Assembly: GCA_023974075.1 (NCBI GenBank)
Contig: CM043788.1
Coordinates: forward strand, 29,935,054-29,999,053
Origin: Chaenocephalus aceratus
Taxonomy: Eukaryota > Chordata > Actinopteri > Perciformes > Channichthyidae
DNA length: 64,000 nucleotides
Reading direction: 5' to 3'
In this document: one piece after another, positions 51,901 through 64,000 of the stretch
How the letters are laid out: each line of letters begins with the position of its first letter
Position numbering within the stretch: the stretch's first letter is position 1
Program-made: the position numbers and the translations under genes
Notes under the pieces: generated by a model
Told to the model about the DNA's origin: nothing
What the model saw: only the letters and a program-made list of their open reading frames with translations
Database searches by the model: none

Positions 51901-53401
51901 GCAGCATTCAACACCTGGATCAGCAGGTCTCCCTCTCATGCACACCTACTCTTTCACACTCAACTGATCTCCATCCCATTGCAGAGGGAGAGGCTACACA
52001 GCTGCTACGTTTCCCAAGACTTAGCATACTGTCTCATACAGTGTTGGGCTACTGAAACAGAGTCCCAGCAAGGTCTCACCACGTCCAACAATCTGACGAT
52101 TCTGTGCTTGAGTCTAGAGTTGCAATAGATCCGCCTTGCATTGTTTTACTTCACTTTTCATGTTGTATAATGTATAGTGACAGTATAGACTTTATACTGG
52201 AGGATAATATTTCTTCACATTGGTTGTTGACAGATGCTTGGTGTACTGTTGTTGCTGGGTCAGTAGAAATGCAACCCCCTGAGGGCTGGCTTTGTTAATT
52301 GTGCCAATAATCTGTTTAAAGTATACTGCATGGAAGATGCAAGGAATTATCATTGAGTTATTTGTATTACTCTCCACAAGCCTTTGTTCAATAATGTATT
52401 CCTGATGTTGGCGTTACAATAAACTCTTCTGCACAGCAGACTTTATTCCAAGTGAGGCCAAAGGATCCGGCAAGGTGTGTGTTTTCAGTTTGGCTTCAGG
52501 GCCCCCTGGAGAGCCAGGCATAAATAATCATAAGATCTCACTATTTGTAGTTGTTTAGCAAGTTTGGTTTTGTTCAACCGGAGCCAAAATTCATGGTGGA
52601 CAATCACCAGGACGCCAACAATTTCATCCAACAACTTCATCCAACAACTTCTCAGGTGGCTTATTACAATTCTGTACTCAAACATGCAATCATGTTGGCA
52701 GCCAATCAATATGCTGCTTTCCGCCCACATCCTTCAGCACATACCCTCTGGGTCAATTTCAGTGGTCTCCTACCACAACACGGCTGTCATGAAAAAAGAG
52801 ACACATGCAAAACAATCTGTCCCTTGGTAGAAACAGGCAAACACACTGTGCTTTGGAAGGACAGGCATTGCCCGGCTCTTATGTCACACTGCCCTGCTTC
52901 CTGAATACTGGGTGGTGAGTTCATCATGAATGCCAGGTGCCTCGGTCTGCTGAAGGCCAACTTGACGGCTGAGACATCAAATATTTCCTGTTAGAGCCCC
53001 ATGAGAGAATGTAAATGGCTTGTGTATTACATATACACATTCTTCTCACACCCAGAGAGACTGAAATGTTTTTCAGGAAATCTTGAGCACTAATAAATTG
53101 TTGACTTTTAATGAATGTGGTCATCACTCTGCAGCTGAACCTCCCTTAGAACCCTGGAGTGCTCTGATCTGGTGCGACCCACTGCGAGAGACACCAGTCT
53201 TTGAGAGAGTCAATGTAGTGGGGGCAAAGAGAGGCGGATGAATATTTGCAACTTGCAGATAAAGAACTTCATTTAAAACAGTACAGCAGATTGGTGCTGA
53301 TGGGATACTCTCATTGAACTAAAGCTTACATTCATTATTCTCTCTAAACAAGGAGTTCTCTTTTGTTTAGTTTTAATCTTTCAAAGAATGCTGTGCTGTC
53401 C
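45967..53401. other. Intergenic or intronic DNA, no gene seen
   Basis: About 7.4 kb without recognisable exons or mobile elements except the small foldback at 50,708-50,781. A GC-richer patch lies at 48,800-49,070. The 49,575-50,350 part is free of simple repeats and could hold conserved non-coding sequence, which cannot be judged here. Confidence 0.55.
50708..50781. repeat. Imperfect hairpin/foldback, 74 bp
   Basis: The left arm GTTTCAACTACATGTGAGTA and the right arm in reverse GTTTCAACTACAGTACATGT pair along most of their length. The right arm carries 5-nt and 3-nt extra stretches, and the loop is almost absent. The tiny loop argues against a microRNA precursor; an old palindromic MITE is possible. 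Confidence 0.6.
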
Positions 53402-53510
53402 TTTAAGCCCCTGTCACACTGTCCCGAAATTGACACCCGATGGACACACGAATATGGAATTGTGAATTTCGCACACGAAGATGGCCCGAACCACACACGA
53501 AGGCAACATT

Positions 53511-53757
53511 TACATTACATTTAAGACATACAACTGCAATGAAAGTACCAAAAACAATTATGTTACAGTACTATGATACTGTACTGATATCTTCAGACTT
53601 TGTTCTTTACTTTATCCGTCTTTATATATAGAAAATATTACGTTTTTCTCCGTAATGTTGTTTCCATAACAACAACAACAACATCCTGTCAACTGTCCAT
53701 CAAAATAATATATTATATCCTTTTTAGTTTCACAGAACACAAATTGGCTTATTTACA
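53511..53757. repeat. Shuffled segment shared with 20.5-20.8 kb
   Basis: Blocks 53,511-53,565, 53,606-53,695 and 53,715-53,757 match the interior of the hAT at 18,761, with two blocks in swapped order. It interrupts the foldback element and probably entered it later. Confidence 0.75.
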
Positions 53758-53793
53758 TAATATGTTTACATGATTTTGTTGTGCAATAAAACA

Positions 53794-54295
53794 ACCCGAT
53801 GGACACACGATAAAGGAAATGTTCAAATTCGGCTGTGATCGTAGCAATATCGGGTCATTCGTGAGGGCATCTTAAGCCATCGTATGATCGCTGGTGGAGT
53901 TTCTCAGGCTCCGGCAGCAACTTCGTGAGCGGTGGCAAAATCTTTGGCATGCCAAAAAATTGCCGAAGGACCTTGCGAAAGTTCATTTTCGTGTTGAGTG
54001 TGTCAATTTTGCCCTTCGTAAGGCCATCGTGAGGGCATCTTGTTATCCTCGGTGCCATCGGGCATTCGCCCCGATCAGAGTGAATGTGAATGCACCGATG
54101 ATAACACGAAGATGACACGATTTGACAAGATGCCCTCACGAGTGCCTTACGAAGTTGCCGCTCACGAAGTTGCTGCCGGAGCCTGAGAAACTCCACCGGC
54201 GGTCATACGATGGCTTAGATGCCCTCACGAATGGCCCGATGTTGCTACGATCACAGCCGAATTTGAACATTTCCTTTATCGTGTGTCCATCGGGT
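53794..54295. repeat. Large internal palindrome of foldback element
   Basis: Position 53,794 pairs with 54,295. The outer arms run to 53,932 and 54,158; inner arms pair about 54,016-54,043 with 54,125-54,152 (CGTGAGGGCATCTTGT type). Extra left-arm sequence 53,933-54,015 has no partner. Confidence 0.85.
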
Positions 54296-54328
54296 GTCAA
54301 TTTCGGGACAGTGTGACAGGGGCTTTAA

Positions 54329-55174
54329 CCTGAATTAATGTAAAGCAGTCCTCATCCATAATGAGAATCCATGGGTTTAAAATAATATTAGGCAGATTAA
54401 ACTAAACAGAATCCGTCATTGGATCAAAATAGAATAATAGGGAAAGTGAAAAGGCAGATATGCATTATAAAAATAAATATATAAAGACATTTTCTTGTGA
54501 AGTTATCTTTAGTTGAAGCAGGCAGATATACAAATGTGTGCTGAAACTCGCTTTCTAACAAAAGTAACACATTTCTGTTCTAAGCCCGTGTTCATACTAA
54601 AACGTATGTTCATTAGAGAGCATAAGGTCTGCACTTGCATATCAAGCGAACCCCTAAAATAGCCTCCATGCCATCCTCCAGCCCTTTGAGGATCAGAGCC
54701 GAGCAAGGCAGCTGAACGTACCCGGAGTAAAGCCTCGGCCCGTGGACAGATGTTTCTGAGAACAGGTGGCTGGGGTTGTCCCCTGGATTGCATGGCTATG
54801 ACAGACACAGCAGACCTCACAGACTTCAAAGGGCAGGAGCATGACTGCTAATGATCTGTGGAGAGAAGAAAGAGGTGTGGCTAGCTGGCAAGCTAGCTTC
54901 AGAGGCGCCAAGCAGACAAGGACTTCCAGCACAAAGTCCAGGGAAAACTTTTCTCTGCTGAGGAGTGTTTGCTGTAATGAGGTCATGGTTTCTGCTACTG
55001 TTCGAGGGGTATTTGATACTTTAAACCATATAATCAACATTTTGATTTGAAGGTACATAAACTGATGACTCAAATTATGGCAATTACAGTTGTCCTAAAT
55101 TGAATTGGCCCACAGCCGAAACTGTCCATAATATACAGTATCATTGTTGTTTTTATGGGATTTTGTATAGATAC
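54329..55174. other. Spacer, no gene seen
   Basis: About 850 bp between the foldback element and the hAT MITE. No recognisable features. Confidence 0.6.
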
Positions 55175-55182
55175 CTGTGAAT

Positions 55183-55390
55183 CAGAGGTCGCGTTAACCG
55201 AATATATTCCGTCTATGACGGAATTCTTTTGACAATGACGGAAAAATCTGAAAGCAGTCCGTCATTTTTGACGGATTAGAACAAACTCAGAACAGCGCCA
55301 AAGTTTCCCCGCAGCAGGGCTCCGGTGTTATGCCCTTATGTCGTTTCCAGACCTAACTAATTTCAGGGAAAAAGTCTAGCGCAACCTCTG
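55183..55390. mobile_element. Short hAT MITE, CAGAGGTCGCG ends
   Basis: The left end CAGAGGTCGCGTTAA and the right end in reverse CAGAGGTTGCGCTAG are flanked by exact CTGTGAAT duplications (55,175-55,182 and 55,391-55,398). The 208-bp inside carries repeated TGACGGA words and no gene. Confidence 0.9.
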
Positions 55391-57256
55391 CTGTGAATAT
55401 ATTATATTACCAAAAATCAATTGTGTGGTTATCAAGGTTAACATGTTTATTAATGTGTTGTCATAGTGGCCTGTCTTATGTCGCTGTGATGAAGGTTGAT
55501 ACATATAATCATTACCTAAAAAGCCTTTAGCTCTAGGAAACAAGACATTTTTAATAGCGGCCCTAGGAGAATAAAGAATCCTGACAATAAAAAGGACTCA
55601 AAGCTAAATGTATGTGAAAGACAATTTGTTTAAAGAACCTTAAAAATTCTCTCGAGAGAGTTTGAAACAAAGCATGAACTCTTCAAAATCTGACTTGATG
55701 AGACCTCTTCTTGCAAGGCAGCAATTAAGTCAGACAAGCCGAATCTCTTCGTCTACCCCCTCCCCTTCATCTGTCATATTTTCAGCTTTGATCTCCGCTA
55801 ACCCCATTCATTAGGCAAATACAACACACTGCCACTTAAAGTTCGCAATGGAGCCCTTAACATCTAATAAATAATGCATTCACCCCGGGAACAAAACATG
55901 AGATGAGCACCAGGCAAAAAGGGTGAACACGCTGTTGGCTCAGACAGAGCTAAATGTATGCTGAATGGAAAGGAAACGTGGCACACAAACGAAGCGCAAA
56001 GACTCAGCATTCTAGCACTGTTTAATAGACGTGATTATGGATGCAGTTGTTAACACCTATCAATCTGCAGCATAGTGTGCCGAGGGTGAAATGTTACACT
56101 GGATAGCAATATTAACCCTGCATTTTAAGTAGTGCTGTCCTGAGAGGGAAGGATGAAAAGTGGAAGAAGAATACACTTCATGTGAACTGGTTGGAATGAG
56201 ACTCGTATAACAAGGCCCCTTTGTCACTTCAATTAATGTATAGCACTGTTTTGTACGAGAAGACATTTAAAATAAATATATTTTATTTATGGAAGAAGAA
56301 AAACATCAGCAGATACTAGTATTTAAGAGGCTCCTTATCCTTCTACAGAGACCACAGCCTGTGCAGTTATGTAAGGCTACTGAGATACAGCAGTGCTTTG
56401 AGCTAAATGCTAACATGATCATACAGGTATGTTTCCTATATATATGTTACCCATCATAGTATTGAGTGTTAGCATGCCAACATTTGGTTATTATCACTAA
56501 ACACAATATACAGTTGAAATCATACGTTTTGCTAGAATTGGTCTTAAATCATTGAAAAGTGTTGCAAAAAAAAAAGTGTGATTATTCATGTTAAGATATT
56601 TCGCATTATAAAAGAAAAATATTGATATGTTTGTGGATCTGGATGAAAAGTTATGAGGAGAATTTCATGTCAATCCAAACACAGTGGTGCTACTAACAGA
56701 AATAAATTGCCATCTACAGTATGGAGCCTTGCTTCCTGCATGGCCAAAACATATAACGGTTATATTTTGTTTTATCATATTGCTAGAGTAGCAGTTAGAA
56801 AGTAGAATTTAACCAGCCTCTCTTTGACTTGCTATTAATATAATAATTTACCCCATCGATTAAACATAATACTACACAAGCCCCACATGATAATGAATTG
56901 TGGCAGGCCAGCTTCCCCCTGTGTGTGCAAATGGACAAATAGTGTCCTCCTATTTCAGTTCTGGGGGACTTACTGAGGTTAGGCGACCTAAGTCAGCAGG
57001 GGGGCTTTGACTACATCTTGACTTTATTACTCCCCACCCTTAAATCCTACAGTGACCTCCTTCTCTTCTGTGCCATGTTCAAATAAACATCTAAAAAAAA
57101 ACTATTATTCCTCCCTCCGTCCCTAATGTTCTCTGTGTTCCCTCCTCATCTTTCTCCCTCTCTGTTTGTTTTCCTTTTCCTCATCCACTGATGGGAGTCC
57201 CATCATGATTCATGACCCTGATAAGATCCAACCTTTGACAACCAAAGACAAACCTA

Positions 57257-57273
57257 CCACACACACACACACA

Positions 57274-57320
<47 letters not shown>

Positions 57321-57338
57321 ACACACACACACACACAG
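57257..57338. repeat. (CA)n microsatellite
   Basis: About 80 bp of CA with two TACA interruptions. Confidence 0.95.
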
Positions 57339-58114
57339 AAACAACTCTGGTTCGATAAAGCAGTAGGAATCATGCCTGTGTTGACTTTCTGTCCACTGGG
57401 ATGGACTGTGCTGCTGTTTATTCATGATCACCTCCCTTAAGCCTTTGAATGGAGGTTTGAGTAGAGGATTCGGTTATACCGCTTCCTTAAAGCAGAGATC
57501 CATAACTTATAGCTTGTTCCCATAGAATAAAGAATAACTTTCCAGACAAGGAAATAGCACTATCAAATAGCCGTACACAGTGAGTTTTATAGTAACACCC
57601 CAGCAGGGCTTCTGTCTCAAGGAGACGCCGTACTGCGTCAAGAACGCCAACACAAAATGTGCCTCTCTACAGGCCTTTGAAAACCATGTTAAATGTTATA
57701 CTACATCTGTCCCGCCCTACCACTCACACATGACCTATAAGAAAACACATTTAGTCACAAGGTGGCCTTAATAATGTGGGCCTTTGTAAATGGTCATATT
57801 TTTGTCCCATCTCCCTTTCCTCCTGTGTGTTTGCCGTAATTGGAATATGGTTTCTAGGCTTTCAGTTAAAAAGGGCCCTCCGAGGTAATCTCCACCATCT
57901 TGGCGAAATGCAAACAAAGCTAAGTCTCTCTAGAGAAGCCGCCAACTCAGAGAGGTTCTTCCCCTTTAATAACATCTTTTATTAAAGCAGGGTGAAAACA
58001 ATTAGGGGTGTGTGAGTCCTGCATCTTTAATACAGGCTTTATTGAATAAGCGTCACCCCCATCCGCTGAGGGAGGGCCTCTGACTGTGGCACAAGTATTG
58101 CCTAATTTTGAAAT

Positions 58115-58133
58115 GGGGGGGGGGGGGGGGGGG
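58115..58133. repeat. Poly-G run (19)
   Basis: Nineteen consecutive G, a quadruplex-capable and assembly-fragile tract. Confidence 0.95.
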
Positions 58134-58294
58134 CTAAAGGGATTGAAGGAGTAATTCAATTAGAAGTAATATGCACCAATCTTCCCTTAAAATTGCTGTT
58201 TAATTTCCTTTAACTGATATGAATTTTTTTAAATGCTCCTAAAGTCCAACCATAATAATCCACAATGATCAGATACTGTGGTGGGATTAGCTGA

Positions 58295-58300
<6 letters not shown>

Positions 58301-58334
<34 letters not shown>

Positions 58335-58398
58335 ATCCATCCATCTATCCATCTATCTATCTATCTATCTATTTATCTATTTATCTATCCATCCATCT
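58301..58398. repeat. (TA)n followed by (ATCC)n/(ATCT)n
   Basis: About 30 bp of TA then CATC and TATC tetranucleotide units with ATTT variants, a compound microsatellite. Confidence 0.95.
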
Positions 58399-60282
58399 CA
58401 GTTGCCTATCAAGGCTTTAAAGTAGTCCCACAGACTGGAAAGTGTATATGAAGAACATGATTTTGGCCAGGCAATACCTTTAAAGGTTTTCTAAATGCTG
58501 ACTTTGTCTTGAGTTAGTAAATATGTAGGTATAAGGGGAGCTTTGCTAAAGAACTAAACTGAACATCTTAGGTAAAATATGTTTTTTTACACATCTTTTA
58601 GACATCCTGTGAGGCTGCTGCAGCATACTGGCTTTTACAGAGAACTTTTGAGACTCATCACATATTCTGTTTGTTTGCTGGAAGGGATTTAAATAAGATT
58701 TTTTGAATTGTTTTGATAGATGTAATGTTTAAGCACATACATATTAGATGCCATTCTTAGGACCTGTAGGTATGCATTGCAGATAAAATCATTATCTGTT
58801 GCAACATACAATCTATTCACCATTCAGTTCTCCGCCTTTCAGTCAAAGCTGGGGAGAAAATAGGCACAGGCAAAGGTGTTTCTATCAACTGACTCATTTG
58901 CATTCTGAAAGCTCATACATTTCACAAATTTGATTTCATATTCAGTTTACACCAGACTTGGAATGTTTTTCCAGGCACTGGGTGATTTGAATAACTATTG
59001 ACACACTAAAAATATCTTCTTTTTGCACTGAAGCCCAATGTGGGGGTTTTAAATGCATGAAGAGTAAGAGGTAACAATATGAAAGATAGGGAGAAATATT
59101 TGCATGCAAATAAATCTCTCTGGAAAATACTATCCTCAGGGTTGTAGTCACTGGCTGCATTTTATTTTCTACATCTCATCTAGATGAATCTTATCTTGAA
59201 CTCTTAACATTTCTTATTCTTGTATAGTTACATAGTGCATAAAACGCTATATTTAAATGAAAACTGTAAAATAAAAAGATCCTTCTTATATCACAGAGGC
59301 TCTAACATTGCTACGTACTCAACAACTGCATTGTTTAACACAATGCAGCTCAGTGCTATGAATCAGACAATGGAGAACAAAATAAAATGACAGGTGAATG
59401 AAAGGGATACATTTGAAGTGCAAGGTCCATCACATCACATCTGAGCATGGAAACGTTATCAAATGTGTCAAACTTTGAGATGATTAGAGCTTGTCTAATT
59501 CGAATGGACGGACAGATGGTCGAGTGCAGCGGCCTGTGAAATCCAAGCCCTATTTGAAAGCGAGCTAGTTTTGAGCGAGTGGGAATAAATATGTAAACCC
59601 AACATGCTCTATAAAGGGCCATCATTGCCAGTCCTCCAACGTCCCACATGTCAAGCTTTCTAGGTCCATTAGTTACAATGAAGTGTAAAATAACCTTATA
59701 TATACCTTTCGGAAAGCTATAGAGGTACCCCACAGAAAAAAGACTCAAGATTTCCTGCTGGTGCAGATCATTCCAGGATGAAGGGTTTTCGAAAAAGGGA
59801 AAATATGAGTGAAAAAGAGCGATACCCTGCTTTGACTCTGGTTTGAATCAAAGGCTTACGGAAATATGTCTCGATGGAAGTAAACTGTTCTCAATGGAAA
59901 ACATGTGACCTCCGAAGTGGCAAGGTGCTTTGAGGAGTCAAGAGCCACCCTCTTTACTCATGAGGTGCGTTTTGTAGTGCCACAAAACCTGCAGGGTGCC
60001 TCCTTTTGTTTGTATTACAAATGGCCCTGCGTAGGGTGAAAGGTCAAAGCGATAATCACATATGTAAACACAACTCTCCTCCTGAGCGAAACATTCTGAG
60101 AGCCTCCTGCTTGACCCTGCTGTTTCTGGCAGGTAAATGTTTGCAATGCATCAACACACAGGAGTAGATGCGTGAGTAGAGCTCAGTGTTTATTGGGCCC
60201 CGGTCTTTCAAACAAAGAAAGAAAACTGAGGCAAAATAATGATACATGGTACATTCTCACAGGCCCACATGTGCAAGCAGGC

Positions 60283-60318
60283 AGGCACACACACACACAC
60301 TTCCACAGACACACACAT
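60283..60318. repeat. Short CA-rich repeat
   Basis: Two short CA runs separated by TTCCACAG. Confidence 0.8.
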
Positions 60319-63300
60319 ACAACAACTCTCTCTAATGAATAGCTCCTCTGCCTCCTGAGTCTGTGAGGCAAGTCCACCCTAATCCCCTGGCACTTAGTTG
60401 AGAGTAATCAGCGCACAGAAAAGTCTGCCTTTGGAACACTAATTAGCATCGTTGATTTTTTCTCCTCAGACTCTGACGTGCAAAAAGCCTAAAAACAAGT
60501 CACTGTTTTAAAAGGGCCCTATACCAGTCAAAAAAAGGACTGTACATTGTTCTCAGATAGACAGGCTGAAATGTGGGTTGACAACAGAAGAGGAAGGTTT
60601 CATTGAATGGGACACAAAATAATTAGAGCTTGTGTTTCCTCATGATATACGCATATGGTGTTGATTGATAATCCTAAAAGCGAAATACTACCAAGAATAG
60701 AACAAAAACTACAAGGCATTTTGAAACATGTGGCATTTTCAAAGACCATCATTTGCAGAGTTTAGGTTGGGTAATGTAGCAGAAAATAATCTCCAAGCAT
60801 AACTGGCTTAAAGTATGTTTACACTGATACTAATTAAGGTTATCTCTCTGGTGATTACTTAGCCAGTCAGTTTAACAACTTCTCTTTCTGGTAAACTGCA
60901 AAGCCTGCAGCCTGAGAAGAGCAAGCGTGCAGGTAACTTCAATGAGAATTGCTAGTGTCCCACATGCCGGGGGGAGAAGTAAATTGCAAGTAATGGACTC
61001 TGAGAATGTGGGGATGTTTATCAGACTAAATGAACAGAACCACACTGGAGAAACGAGAGCTGCTGCATATGTGACACAATGCCAGAAAGAGTTTCGATTA
61101 AGAATGATGCTGTCATGAATTTATGCATTTAAAGTCTGAGTGAAAACTATGGCTGATCATTCCGGGCAATCCTTTCACTACACAGAAATGTATGTCAGTC
61201 GAGCACTCTCCTCTCATTCTTTCCTGCTGCTCTCACTGTGGAAAACCCGATCTTCATAAACACACACATACATATGGCATGCACTACCAAGTTATTGTTT
61301 TCTAGAATTCAGAACAAGGATGGGATTGTGCTATTTTTGTGCTAAGTAGCTACTGGCCATGTCCAAAAAGTGGAATCAAAGTGACCACAATCATCCCTCG
61401 CCTGCTTAACAACAGCGGGTGAGGAAACCACCAGCTTGACTTAACCAAAACCCTCCACTGCAAATCCATAAGGGAAGGAAGAACAAGGAAATTAGGGAGA
61501 TTTTCTGTCTTCCAAATACACAAGCCAGACGCCAATTTATCGCTCTTCTCTTTTGCTCTCTTTCTCTGTTTCCCCCCTCTCCCTTTCCTCCTATTCCTTC
61601 CCCTCCTTATAATTGTTCTCTTTCCCCTCTCTCACTCTGCGTGATTGCATCCATATGCTCTCCAGGGAAAGATGGGGTCAATACCCTACTTACTCACGCC
61701 ACAGTGAGGCACTGACACTTGTGAGAAGCCCTTGCTCAGACTCACACACGCACACATAAATGCATACATGCATCAGCAGTGTGATTGTCTCCATGCAGCA
61801 GGCACAGACAGCACAGCTTCAGTGCTTAGCAGAGAGGATGGGCTCTGGGATGTTCATGCCAATGCTTAATTCCACATCATGAATTTATGGAGTATGTTTA
61901 CTCTGAAGTAATCCACCTCCTGGTCCTGATACATTTAGGATTGGTCCCTGAGAAGATCTGGCATCAATTAAGTAGCTCTAAGAGGAACTGGGCTTGACGG
62001 GGTCCAATGGATCCTCCTGCCTTCAATCCCCTCTTTTGTTCAGCAAAGCCAGGAAAGGTCGTAAATTTGAACATGAAGACAGCGTGCAAATTGCAGTCAC
62101 ACTTGTGAGCGAAGGGAATCAAGGCCAGGAGAGGGAGAAGGATTTAAGCTGCCCTCCACCAGTGGTCCAAATCCTTTCCTCTTTCCATCTCAGGAAAGAC
62201 ACAGCACAGACACACACATGTGCATCAAACATATGTTGTTAAACTACACGGCTGTGGCCATCTGCCCTGTACACAGAGCAAAGAAGAAGATGAATACACC
62301 TAGAACTAAACACGCAAAGGCTCATAGACAGGCACGCACATTTTCAGCCACCACGGCAACATCAAAACAGTTGCTGTAAACAAAAGCAGTTCAGACAGAT
62401 CACTATCCACATACTGTGGTATTTCCTCATCTTTATTCCTGTGTCCCTCCATGTGTGCTTACCCACTGCCCCTGCTCCCATTTACCACACACATACTCGC
62501 ACACTTGAAGGACATTGATAAAATCTGCCATGATGAACCCCTCCCCTAGACCTTGCCAGTAACCTCTGGGAATCCGATTTACTACCACGTCTCTTATCAT
62601 ATTTCTCCTGTCACTAATGATTATGGCAATATGGGAATGAATGATGCATCTACCTAGATCTACACTGGCACTGTAGTCAGCCACCAAATCCCCATCTGTT
62701 TTGTCTGCATGTAGAAATAAGAACTTGTATAAATATATCATGGCATTGAACACTGCTAGGAGCACTACCTTTGAAGCAAATCAAAAATGAGTGAATCACT
62801 TATGGAAGACCACAGCCTTTTCTCACAAGACATAGTTTTTCATTCATGGCTTGTTTTGTAGCTGTAAGCTTGGCTCACCATCATACAGTAGCTCACTGGC
62901 ATGCCTAAATGGAGCAGAGCCATCACTGAGGGGTGCACAGTGGCTTACAGGTTGAATTGTTGTTTTCAGGTGGGATAGCCTCCCAGAGATTGCTACATAG
63001 TGACTCCTACTGATTAACTGGGGTATTTATCAGGGTTAGGATCTGTGGGGAACAGAGTGAGCCTCCATGTTAGGCACTCCCAGTGAAGGGCCTTACTGGC
63101 AGGGGAAAGGAAACGGCTGGCAACACCATGTGTTATGGAGGTAGCACATGTCTGTCTACACCCACCGCAGGCCAACTGTGGAGTTAGCAGTGAGATGAAC
63201 CACAGTGCAGGGAAAGTAGTCATCTCAAATTAGGAGAACAGGAGAAAACACGGATCAAAAAAAGGGCCTTTATGACAGTTATCGGTTGCAGGTGTTGTTT

Positions 63301-64000
63301 CTTCTCTGCTTTCACAAGTTCAACTTTCTTCTTCTAATTAAAATAAGCTATTGATCACAAGTTATTATCTTCGTTGATGTTTCAACCTAGAAGACAGAAT
63401 AGAAAACAGATTGCCACACTAACATGTTGTGAAGCTTACATTTTCTTTCATGTAAGGGAGACAGCTATGGTAACGTACTGTATGGTCAACAAAATCTATC
63501 AATAGATTTTAAGTAAGTAGTGGCTTTAGCTTACATGGGGATGTTGTAGAACCATTACAAGATGTATTGATACCTTCATATTACCAAAAAAGGTGTGCAT
63601 CGACCAGCTCAACAAAGTTCCATACATTCACATAAGGGATGTCATATTTTCTGAAAAACTATAAAGTTTTGCACTATTTTCTGAAAGACTATTAACTGTT
63701 TTTTATGTCATTGTGAATGCACCCGTTAATGAGTGTTTTTGGCTCATGTCTCTCTCTTACAGGATGTAATGGTTTTAAGATAATGATATAAAATGAAGTA
63801 CTTTGAGTTTGTATTCAGGCAATGTTTATGTTAAGTTAAGTTGTATACTCACTTATCCAAGAGGGTGTATTGCCTTATTGTATGAAAACATGCTGTATTA
63901 CCTGGAAGATGTAAAAATTAAGACAATATTAGTGTACAGTTAAGTAGATACACAAGAAGTGGTGAACAGTATAGGTATTGTTCCAGTACTTCAAAATCTC

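Larger units (their letters stand above)
53407..54323. mobile_element. Foldback-type DNA element with perfect 44-bp TIRs
   Basis: The first 44 bp (53,407-53,450, starting GCCCCTGTCACACTGTCCCG) and last 44 bp (54,280-54,323) are perfect inverted copies. TTTAA flanks both ends (53,402-53,406 and 54,324-54,328). In addition 53,794-54,295 is one large palindrome whose left arm keeps about 80 bp that the right arm lacks. Between the left TIR and the palindrome lies a foreign-looking AT-rich segment shared with the hAT at 18,761. Open frames here are the same arm read on both strands, not genes. Confidence 0.85.
55399..64000. other. Intergenic or intronic DNA, no gene seen
   Basis: About 8.6 kb with simple repeats only (listed separately). 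Two longer open frames (59,356-59,748 minus, 130 codons; 62,433-62,765 minus, 110 codons) lack domains, repeats or splice context and look like chance. Confidence 0.55.

Noticed and set aside
53855..54316. Overlapping open frames with near-identical peptides on both strands
   Set aside because: They are the two arms of one palindrome read in opposite directions, not genes.
56505..56580. CAGTTGAAATCATACG recalling a Tc1-type end
   Set aside because: No second inverted end and no TA-bounded element could be found.
59356..59748. 130-codon minus-strand frame
   Set aside because: No domain, no splice context, no coding-like pattern; length is possible by chance in 64 kb.
62433..62765. 110-codon minus-strand frame
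   Set aside because: No recognisable domain or supporting neighbours.

Overview
The window looks like AT-rich, gene-poor DNA from a teleost fish. Grounds: CR1/L2/Rex-type LINE copies whose tails are TTGCC-type or AATCAATC-type, several short hAT elements with fish-type CAGTGGCG or CAGGGGCGG ends and 8-bp target duplications, an animal MULE-type DNA transposon, and many long CA/GT microsatellites. The species cannot be told from the sequence. I found no convincing host exon, tRNA, rRNA, known ncRNA or CRISPR array. Nearly all recognisable coding sequence belongs to mobile elements.

Layout. 1-15,340: unremarkable intergenic or intronic DNA with a CA microsatellite, two LINE-tail relics and a purine-rich open frame. 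15,349-17,947: a 5'-truncated, mutated LINE carrying the end of its endonuclease and a full reverse transcriptase region, flanked by possible ATACCTG duplications. 18,761-21,908: a 3.1-kb hAT element with perfect 8-bp duplications (CTGCAGGA) that hosts a LINE (12-bp duplications), a TGTCACGG-ended element, a second hAT (perfect 8-bp duplications CTACTTGC) and, inside that, a 137-bp TTTAA-flanked element. 24,247-25,765: a minus-strand LINE 3' half with an intact 306-codon frame. 25,800-37,650: mostly featureless, with one tRNA-derived SINE relic and one CA microsatellite.

37,657-43,393: a roughly 5.7-kb MULE-like transposon with 54-62-bp terminal inverted repeats. A minus-strand transposase gene can be followed through six spliced exons with a recognisable catalytic core, and a short candidate exon faces it from the other end. 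The inside is swollen by AT-rich repeats, a 64-bp minisatellite, a long GT tract, a GAT tract and a LINE tail. 43,465-45,958: a hAT element holding two further hATs, all with duplications readable by eye. 53,407-54,323: a foldback element with perfect 44-bp ends and a large internal palindrome, sharing shuffled interior sequence with the hAT at 18,761. 55,183-55,390: a short hAT MITE. The rest, to 64,000, is unannotatable non-coding DNA with simple repeats.

Nothing here acts as a host pathway. The history is one of repeated insertion: TE into TE into TE, with the order recoverable from the target duplications. All calls come from reading the sequence; no database search was possible.
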